A stretch of DNA of 64,000 nucleotides from Pisaster brevispinus (taxonomy: Eukaryota > Echinodermata > Asteroidea > Forcipulatida > Asteriidae). Shown here one piece after another: positions 13,001-23,609 of the stretch (the first letter of the stretch is position 1; every line of letters begins with the position of its first letter). The position numbers were made by a program, and so were the translations under genes. The stretch is taken from contig JAMKCF010000020.1 in the NCBI GenBank assembly GCA_023634235.1, positions 7,750,001-7,814,000 of the forward strand, in the 5' to 3' direction. Under the pieces are notes generated by a model, which was not told where the DNA came from, did not search any database, and saw nothing but the letters and a program-made list of their open reading frames with translations.

Positions 13001-16000
13001 GATGGTAATTGTACATGCAATCCATTTTATTTACTAGTGTGCAAACCAGAGGCAACAGACACAGGTAAGAATTCTCCATACCCCACCTATAGTCATTTGC
13101 CCAGCCTGAATCATTTCCCTCCCTTTCCCCTCCCAACCTACCTCCAGTCACCTACCTTTCATGACTCCCTTGCTTGACCCATAGTGAAGGTCAAGTTAAA
13201 AAAGAACACATTACTTTAAAATGGCTAAAGCTTCATTCTTTCAAAACCAAAATGGGTGTCGTTAGGTACCCAGAAAGGTAGCTTGTAGCTACCTAAATGG
13301 GTGTCCATTCATAATAACCCAGACAAGTCACTTGTATTAGTTAAGTTTGGAGTGCAAGAAATTACAAGCATGCTAAATAAACACAATTGACAATTTCATT
13401 TGGAAAACACTTGGAAAAGACTATTAGTCTCATTGTCCCAGACATTATTCACGAAAGATTCAATTTATGGCAGCCTTAAAAAAAACTAGAGGGTTGAAAG
13501 GAACAAGAAAACAGGTGCAGTGTTCATGGGGACTTTCTTCTATACCATCCAAGGAAAGGTTTATGAATTCACACTTAGCGCCCATGCCCCACCCCCTTTC
13601 CATGCACACTCTTCACTGTCGGCACACAATTCACAAGCTCAGAGTGATGGCAACCATTAGTTGATTTGTAACATTTCAAAGCATCAATTGAGAAGGTATA
13701 CATCTAAAGGTAGTATCGAAATCCGCTGGTTTGGGTATGCTTTCTCTCCTTTAAACAAAATTTCCCTGTTGGATGTATTTGAAAGCTGCTGCTGTATGTA
13801 TGAACATTGTCCTTGAATTAAAAAAAACAACATAAAATATATGCAAAATGCTTTTCATTTTCTGTCTAATGTTGTTCGTATTGGAAAAGGGAATCTTGGA
13901 TTTCACTTCTCAAAGCAGCGGAAGCCTTTCAAAGAACGCTTATTTTGGGAACAATCATTTTAATCAATAGCTATGCTCTAATTAAGTTTCAAAATTCACA
14001 CAGACTTGTTTTATAAGTAACCAAAACTGTGCTATACATTTTAGGATCTTTTAACAAATTTTTTAAAAACAAAAACAAGTTCACAAATATTTTAATCAAT
14101 ACCTGCTACATCACCAGCTCATAACCATGTAGACCTTTCATACTGCCATGTATTTAGTTTACATTTCATTCATCATCATATCAATAGATGTTTAGTGCAT
14201 CCATGAGCAAGTTTGACTGCGAGTGCTACCCTTTGTTAGACAAAATTGGACTATCAGGGTTCAATTTCATGGCTCTGCTTACAGGGAAATGCTACGCTTA
14301 TGGCGCCTACAAAGCACATAATTCCATGGGCTGTAAGTGCAGAATTCCTTGGTAAGCTCAGCCAAGAAATTGGGCCCTGCACTTGAACCCAGTGCTGTCT
14401 TGTTAAGGTTTGATAAATGGTTGGTTGATTTGTAGGGGGAAAAATGAATGGATTTTTAATCTGAGAACTTACTCTTCATAAACTTCATGTACCAGTTCCA
14501 TTAGTCTTGAGAAAAGTTCCATCTGAAATAATGTCATTTGCGAGAAAATTTCTCCCAATACATTCTTTTATTGATTTGAGAAGTTGCACTAGGTATAAAA
14601 TAATGTTAAATGTTGCAATAAGCATGTTTGATATAACTGCCATAAACAAACACTGAACAAACATAAACTATTAATGATCTATTAAAAATGTTGCGGTACC
14701 AGCAGCTGAAGTATAGGAACTGCCTCTAGCTACCAGGCAAGCTCAGTGGTCAAGGGGTGAGACATCTGCTCTAGAATGGCAAAGGTCCTGGATTCGATTC
14801 CCACCTGTGTAATATACATGTGGATTGTTTTCACTGAATTTTTGGGAAGCACTTAGTATACAGTGCTTCATACACATTAGTGTATGTGTAGAACACAAAT
14901 AGTAAACATAAATCAACAAAACTGTTAATTTGTCCCTCAAATTGTGATCACCTAATTGAGTTTACAAAGATTGGTTGAATGGTAGATTTCTTGAAATTAA
15001 GAGGGTGGGAGTTTAATTAACTCCAAAAACCAATCATGAATCATAACTTGAGCTGACTGCAAACTGTTTAGAGCATGGTGAGAATTCATCCTATTTCTGA
15101 CACATTTTCAAAGAGCAGAGGGTGATATTTTGATTTAGAGTCCAGCATATACTGGGTTGACACAATTATGAGCATGAAGCCCATTGGTAGATTTCTTGAA
15201 ATTAAGAGGGTGGGAGTTTAATTAACTCCAAAAACCAATCATGAATCATAACTTGAGCTGACTGCAAACTGTTTAGAGCATGGTGAGAATTCATCCTGTT
15301 TCTGACACATTTTCAAAGAGCAGAGGGTGATATTTTGATTTAGAGTCCAGCATATACTGGGTTGACACAATTATGAGCGTGAAGCCCATTGGAAATGCTA
15401 GGTTTTCTTTACATATTTGTAAAAGAAAAACGTTAAAGTTCTTGGATTGCAGCTCCCAGTGTTTACGAAGGGCTCAAGGTTTCGCAAAATCCAAGCTTTT
15501 GTCTTGACAAAGCTAGCGGTAAAACTTGCTGGAGCTAAAAATGTGTTGTTTTTTAGGCAAATGTTATGTTTAAGATTGTTTGTTGTAGTTTGCATATTCA
15601 TGTGTAGCTTGTGCATTGAAAAGAATGTGAACCATTGGTTAAAGCTATAGCTTTAGTTAGTATGAATGTATTTGATGCAAACTGAGCTTTAATAAAAAGA
15701 TTCCGAGTGAATTATTTGTAACCTCTTGGCAGCTTTCAAAAAATGAAATGTCAAAGTTTACTGTTTTTCCTGTTGAGATTTAGAACCATTTTCATTATTT
15801 TGCACTATAAACAGTTGAAATAAAATGTAGTATTTTTCTTTCAAGTTTGAGAAATGCTTCTCCCCAAAGTGACAGTAACTTTTTGTTCAAGTAGCATTTT
15901 CGAAATACTTGGAAGCTAATTTGTTTGGTGCCATCTTAAAACTTTCATGTAGTTTTTTGTTTTTCATTCAAGTCGATATGTCTTTCTGTGGCTTGCTAGT

Positions 16001-19000
16001 GTGTGTGTGGTTGATGTTTATTAGTTTTGTGTTGCATCTTATAAATGAAAGTAATGTTGTTAACCATCACCAGAAAGAGTTTTATTTCTCTTCTTGGGGA
16101 ATTGTTATAACTTTGCAATATTTAAAGTATTTTATTTGAAAACTGTGAGTTTACAATAGTCATGCACAGTTGTTCCCAATTAACATTATTATGGTTTTGA
16201 TATTTATTTGGTAATTGTAATACATTTAAAATAATACATTTTATACAGCTTACAAAGATTTTAATTTCTTTTAATAAATTGATATAAAAACACATCAAAC
16301 AGTAAATTAATTTTTAAAAACACACATATTAACAGCCAAAGAAACAGCAAGAATGGACAAAAAAACAAAAAAACACTAAACAAACTTAGAGAAACAATGG
16401 TATTGTATTCAGAAGAAGAGGAGGCCATTCGCATTTTTTATAACAATGGCTCTACGGGAGCACAGTATTTTGTCTGTGTAGCAATCAATCAAAATAGCGC
16501 CCTCTGTTGGCTTTTTTTGTTACAGTTGTGTACATTGTTTTACGTATCCATATGTTTATTTTGGTGGAAAGTGCCTTAATTTTTGCTTTCTGTATTGTTT
16601 TGTTCTTTTGATGTCCTTATGCAGATTTTGGGGTGTACAAGGCAACGTTAAATATCCCTGAACCTGTGGGCTCACTTGGGCAGATTGTGCTAAGATAGCT
16701 TTGAAAGAACAACGGGGCTATCTTTTGTACCCAATTCTCGTTAATGGAGAAATTGTTTACAATGTACTCGACACTAATTTCAAGAGACAGCCGTAGAGGG
16801 GAATATGAATTAATCTCATCTTTCAGGATTTACTTCAATCAAGTCATGCTTATCCCTGAAACCCATCTGTGAAATAGTTCACTTCCATGTTTGTTTAATC
16901 TAATGTAGCGAACGATCGTGATCGCTACTGCGGCTACAAAGTGCCAAGAATAAGAGGATGGTGGCCCCTTCCAAAATAAAAGCAGTGCCCCCCCCCCCCC
17001 CCACCCACCCAAACATTCCCAGCTACGCGGCAGTTCATTATATTTTCAACTCAAAAGGAAATGTCACAAGAGACCATGCCAAGGACTTTTTAATTTTTGA
17101 TAGGAACGAAAATGTTCTTGAGGTTACTAGTGATATTCACCGGGCGTTCTTCCTTATCAGTTGTCCGCTGGCCAGATGCCAGTTCAAACACTGAGGACCA
17201 AGCAAAATCCAAGTGGTCCGGCTGACTAGTTCAGTGTTGATAAGCATCCCTATTTAGTATGAAATATGGACTTGTGGAAAAGCTGGGGGGTGTGCTAGTG
17301 GAACAAGCTAATTGGTCCTGCTGGCCAGTTACTTCAGACATTAAGGGCAAACCCTGTTCACTGACTTATTTCTGCATGTTTGAACTCTGAAAAATGTGGA
17401 ATTTGTCATTTTCACTGTTCTGTATGTTCATGCGCATTAGGTGCTTTATACATTTAGATGCATTTTATGCTATTTAAGTTGGATGTCATCATTTTTGTTA
17501 GTTTTTAGTGAAGGGAGGTTTTTTGTTTTGTTTTATTTGATTGTATTATTTCTTAAAGCATTTTGGGTGACCTGATGAGGTGCCAATGTGCATGTTTGAT
17601 TTGCCTTGCACATGTGTTGAATTCTACAGAAGAGGCTCCTAGGTCAAATTATAAAATTGGCTCGGGGGAAATAAGTCTCGCGCTAAAATGGTGTAAAATG
17701 CCATTGAATTTGTAACCCTTTCAGTGTGAATTTTTTCAACATCCTAAAACATCCAGTGACATTTTAAATAAAATATGGGTCTGTACATTTTTGTACAGGA
17801 AATTTGGGGTTCAATCCTAACTTTTTAATGATATTCGATCCAAGAGGCTTTCTATTTGACCTTTTGACTGATGAACAATTCCTCTTGTACAGACCATTTG
17901 ATGTTGATGTCTAATGATATCGTTTTAAAAATTGTTTTCTCTAAAAAGTATGACTGAGGTAAAATGACACCAATTTAATTTGAGTTTAGAGACGTTGATT
18001 CTTTCCCCACTTACATTATGATGCTATCTATTAGAAAATGAGTGCATCATAAAACTTAATTTGACCTTGGAGACCCTCATAACAACACCCAAAATAACTT
18101 TACAAAAAGATGCAATTAAGAAGGTGGGCGTGGTCTTTTCTGGAACCAAACATGCCTTCATAATACATGGCTTGCAAACATGATTTGGCAAGATGTGAAT
18201 CACTAGAAGTAGTCGGTGAATTCTACCAAATAAAGTTGCTGTAAGACGGGTTAATGTCATGACTGTGGTAGCAAAAAATTTAATTTGAGATCCTTATCGA
18301 CTTATTGTACCCATCTTATATAGTCCATGTGTAAAAAGTAAAATTCATTTCATGTTGTACATTTTCTGATATCTTTTATTTCAAAAACATGAAATTATAA
18401 TTAAACAAAAACTGTGCCAGGTCACATAATTTATATGGTATGCTTTAAAAACATTTTACTCAGTCCATGCCGACCAACAGAAGTAATTAAACTATAATCA
18501 GTCACATGTATTTCACATATCTTAGAAACTAGTTGGTTGCAAACTTGTAATTTTGTATAGCTCTTGTAATTGTTCTTTAATTGTTAATTGGTGGAGTAAA
18601 AATCCCAATTAAATCTGCTACCACATGAAGTCTTTCTAGTGTGTAATTGGCAAATCAAACCATCGATGATATTCTGTTGGTTTTTTTACTTCCTTTTGTC
18701 ATGCAGTAGTTTTCGCACGAACAACCTTATATCCCGACTGTCCATTAAGAGAAGTACAAACAGCCCTATGCTGCATCGGAACAGCGACCGGGTCAAAAAA
18801 GGCGTTAACGGAATCTACGACGAAGACGAAAAGAAGTTAGACATTACCACCGGACAGTACGGAGAGAATGATTCCATCCGATCCAGAGGATCTCATCGAT
18901 ACCACACACAGCATTCCCAAGGTATGTGACTGCTCAATGATGAATTCGGTTAAGATCATGGAATGGTTTAACCATGACTGCCACAAATAGTTACACACCT

Positions 19001-22000
19001 GTGCCCATACGCATACTGTCTCATCCTAAGTGTCCTTATAATTGCTTCTTCTCTTTTTTTTCTTTCGTTTTTTTGTTGTTGCAAAAAATCACTCACTTTT
19101 TGGTGCTGAAGAACCAGTTGGACTGACCAAACTGACCGAAGCACACAAGAATGCCATCCGTGCCGTCCGTAAAATCAAGTACTTTGTAGCCAGACGGAAG
19201 TTCAAGGAGGCGTTCAGACCGTACGACGTCAAAGACGTGATTGAACAGTATTCATCAGGCCATGCCGACATGCTAGCCAGAATCAAAAGCTTACAAGCAA
19301 GGTCTGTTAAATTATCTTTTTTGTTTTAAATTTGAAGAATTTATTTGATGTTGTGAGTCTTTATTGACTGTAGTCTCTGTTCCCCTACTTACCTTACCAT
19401 GTCTGTTGAGTTTTCTTAGGTTTATCTGTCTTAATGTTCATTTTTGTTTAAATGAAACTTAGGCTGTATTCAAATTTGCGGCTACAGCTGCAGCTACGGC
19501 TATGACTGTTGCTTAGGGTGTTGCAAGGACATCATAATTATACATCATGCATGGTGACATGGAAATCTAGCCAAAGCGCCGTAGCTGTAGTTGCCAATTT
19601 GGACATGGTTAGGCCATGTTCCAATTGGCGACTGTGGATGTGGCTGCAGCTGTTGCTGACAGTGTTGCTATAGGCATCCTATGCTTCAACCCATGTTCCC
19701 GTGACGATCATCAAGCCACAGCGACTAATTCCAACCGAGGATAATTACACTCTAACAATATTAAATTTTTGTGGAGCACAAAAACCCACTTCCTCCTTCT
19801 CTTCACTCATATTTTTTTTTGTAGTTTAGAAATCTAGCCATAGCCGTAGGTAGCCACCAATTCAGATACTGCCTTACTTTCAAATCATTGTTAAATGGAG
19901 GCTAAAGGGACAAATAGTCTGGTACCTTAGCATCATTAATCATTGTGGTCATGCCCGAATCAAGTGATTTTTGGCTCCGGCTATGGATGTTGTCTGCAAC
20001 AACAACATTGAAGAATATCGCTTTTTAGTAACTTGGGCTCAGCCATTGCTGAAGCCATCAATGGCCTATTGTTACTTCATAAAGGAAAGGTAACTTTATA
20101 GACCTTTCTATTGCAACATCACAGCCAACACAGTTTTTGCCAACCGCCGTTGAAAAACTATGGAAAGCCAGAAATGCAAAACAAAAACAGATGGCCACAG
20201 TTTCTAACAATGTTACACAACTATAAAAAAAATAGTGTTGAATCTGTTAGAAACAAAGCAACCAATCATGGGAATATTTTATTTAATTAAAAGTTTGCAG
20301 AAAATGTTGAATTTGGTCACAGCATCTGTTAACACGATTGCACTCGGCTGTCCATGCCAACCAACGCGGTTTGTTTATCAACAATAGAAAGATCTATAAG
20401 TACATCTTTACACTAATTCATGTAAACTATTGCGGTCTTTTTTTTTTTCATTTTGAGCAAAATTATTTATTACTGTTACTTTGTAACAGAGATGCCTGTC
20501 ATAACAGAGATGCCTGTCATAACAGAGATGCCTGTCATTTGATAGTGTTCTCTTAGCTCAAGAGGGACATAAAGTCATAAATCACGAATTTACTGTCCAA
20601 TAATTATAAACATGAAACTGTCTACTCAATAATTTGGATACTGTAGAGTTATGTCAAACTTCTAACTAACTGAAAGTTTTGTTTCACAAGTTTTGTTGAG
20701 TACTTGATAAAAACAAAGTTTGTATTTAATGTGAGATTTATAACGTGCAACTGTTACACACAAAGTTGTGAAGTCCTAATCCTTGCATTGAAGTGGACCT
20801 ACTTGCTATGGGTGATTCGACCACGCTTTATTTGAAGGAATCTTGCAAATTTTTTTGCTCAAGTTTCATGTAAATCATGGAGATACATGAATTGGAGATT
20901 ACAATTATAGAAAAGAAGCTGGTTTTAACATTAAAAACATTACATTTGGGACAAGTTGATTTGTAGAAGCTTGTTACATCAATGAGAATGGTTTTAAATG
21001 TAAGTGCTTCTCTTTTTTTAGGAAAAGTGCTTTGATATACAAAATTCTCATGAATTGCAAGGCAAGAAAAGTAAGATTTTGATTGGAATAACGTTTTTGA
21101 AGATGACAAAATTTCAGTCGAAAGAATTCACAAGATGTTTGCCATCATTCAAAATAAATTGACAGCAAGTCATATTGTAGGTTAAACATAATCATGCTCG
21201 GTTCGAATGATTACACACCTAAGTTTCCGACACATCTATATTCCAACACCCCTAATGTATTTTCCTAATTCTAATCTTAACCCTGACCTTAACCCTATTC
21301 CTAACCCTAACTCTACTGTAGATCATGAGGGGCTGTCGGAACATCAGGTTGCCAAAAACATAGGGATGTTGGAATATAGAGCAGTTACCATTTGAATATT
21401 ACTAAACCATGCCCTGCAAAAATATTGTACTTCATGAAACTGATTTAGCTCTTTTTATTTATTTTGTTGATACTGCGTAATCTAGGATGACAACCAGGTT
21501 GGTTTATTTATCAGGCATGTTTGGTTCCAGAAAAGACCACGCCCACCTTCTTAATTGCATCTTTTTGTAAAGTTATTTTGGGTGTTGTTACTCGTTGATG
21601 AGCAGGAGACATAAAGACCTCAGATTCACTGAACCACTTAAACTTTCACCATCACCACTAGACTATTTTAACCTATCGAAGTACAGAAAAGTATGCACCT
21701 GATAAAGGCAGTGCTTGTTGCATTCACAGCTTGCTATACAATTACAAGTAACTAATTTGCTTAATGGAAATAAGTTAAGAACTGGGTTTATTCTTGTTTA
21801 GTGGATGGGTTAAATTTGACCTTTTTTCCTTCTTCTAACATCTGTAAAATATCTGTAAGCAAAAGGGAACAGTCTACACTTGAGATTTACAAAGAGTGTC
21901 ATTTGTTTGGATGATAATCTGAAACTATTAACTTCAGCTGTGCAGTTCATGGGAAGCAATAGTTTTGAGAAGAAATAACCTTAAAATTGAATTTTACTGT

Positions 22001-23542
22001 AAAGTCTTTGAAAGTATATGTGCAATGAATGAGCAGCCATTTATCATGTGCATTACAATGTGCAAACAAAAACAGATAATACAATCACAAAAATGCATAC
22101 ACAATGTTTGTTCACTGGAACTTTCGCAAATATATCTTGTCTTGCACACTTTGTGCAATAGCAATGATGAATACAGATTTCCACAAAACCAGAAAGGGCT
22201 CAGACTATTTTATCCTTTTCAGCCTCCATTGTATTCCTCTGGCCCTTTTAAAAAAAAACACAGCTTCGGCCTCAGCTCTGACTTAGGCTCCTATCACAAA
22301 TAAGCTATTTTCAAGTTAGATTTGATTAAAGTCTGGTAGACTGACTTGCTTAGTCACAAGTTACCGCTTAAATTTGAATTCCTCAAACTATAGACCTTTC
22401 CGTTGCAACGTCACAGCCCAAAATGTTGCCAAATAAGGTTGGACAACTATGGGAGGCCATAATGCAAAGCAAAAACAGATAGCCACAGTTATCAAACAAG
22501 TATACAAAAATACTGTTGGATTTGTTGGAAACAAAGCAGCCAATCATGGGATGTATTTTGTTTAATTGAAAGTTTGCAGCAATGTTAAATTGGTCACAAT
22601 ATCTGTTAACATAATTGATTGTTTTGCTAACATTCAGCCATTCATGCCAACGGCCAGCACGGTTTGTTTATAACAACAGTGGAAACTTCTGACAGTTGCT
22701 GTGTCAAATTGTTCAGGGCAAGCTTTTGTATAGCAATCTCAAGATGAGCAAACCCCGGCACCTCATTGTGGCATACACATTCATTAAAAATTGTGTATGG
22801 GTGTTCACCGTCTCTATCGTAACTATGCAAAAGCTTGCCCCGAATCATGTGACATAACAACTGTCTCGATAGTCTGAGGAATTCAAATTTAAGTAGTAAC
22901 TTGTGATTAAACAAGTCATTATACCAGATATGATTCAAATCTAACTCGCAAATGGCTTATTTGAAGCCCTGTAGGGAAAATGCATAATTATTTTACAATG
23001 ACAGACAGAGCAGAGACGGAGCCGAAGCCACAATTTTGAAAAGGCCCCCCTTTTTTTTCTTTTTTATTAAGAGGAAGAAAACTCAACGTCTGTTCTATGA
23101 TAAAGGTCTTTGGGTGTCCTTCAAGCAGTTGCAGAGTAGTGTTTATTTAGAGTTATATCCACTAGCAAGTAGACTTATCCCTGTTCATAGTTGGATTTAG
23201 TTTTGGAGCACATTTTTTCTCTTATGGTGAGCAGTACAATGTCATTTGGCCAATGTCACCTCAATGTATATATCTTTAGTATTGTTACTATAGACCTAAC
23301 CACACAGGCAGCGGCGGCACCAAAACTGTTAATGGGGGGGGGCGGGGGTAAGCTTAAATTCAAGGGGGCAAACATTGTTGATCTATATTGTAATTTTCTA
23401 CTGTTGAAAAAGCATTGACTTACAGTGACGGACTTATACAAGTGTTATTCTTGAGCTGGGATAACGTGAACTTAAATGAACTTATGTGGGTGCAGTGTTT
23501 TGGGGTTAAATTCAATTTTTGACCATTATTTATTATTTATTT

Positions 23543-23609
<67 letters not shown>

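Larger units (their letters stand above)
11660..18706. other. KCNQ intron in the helix A-B linker
   Basis: 7 kb. It holds a SINE (12127-12474), the candidate micro-exon (13038-13064), a 125-bp MITE (14255-14379), a second-family SINE (14690-14935), a 205-bp tandem duplication (14981-15390), a CTCF-like site (16496-16510), a poly-C run near 16988 and one arm of a perfect inverted repeat (18080-18156). Confidence 0.6.
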
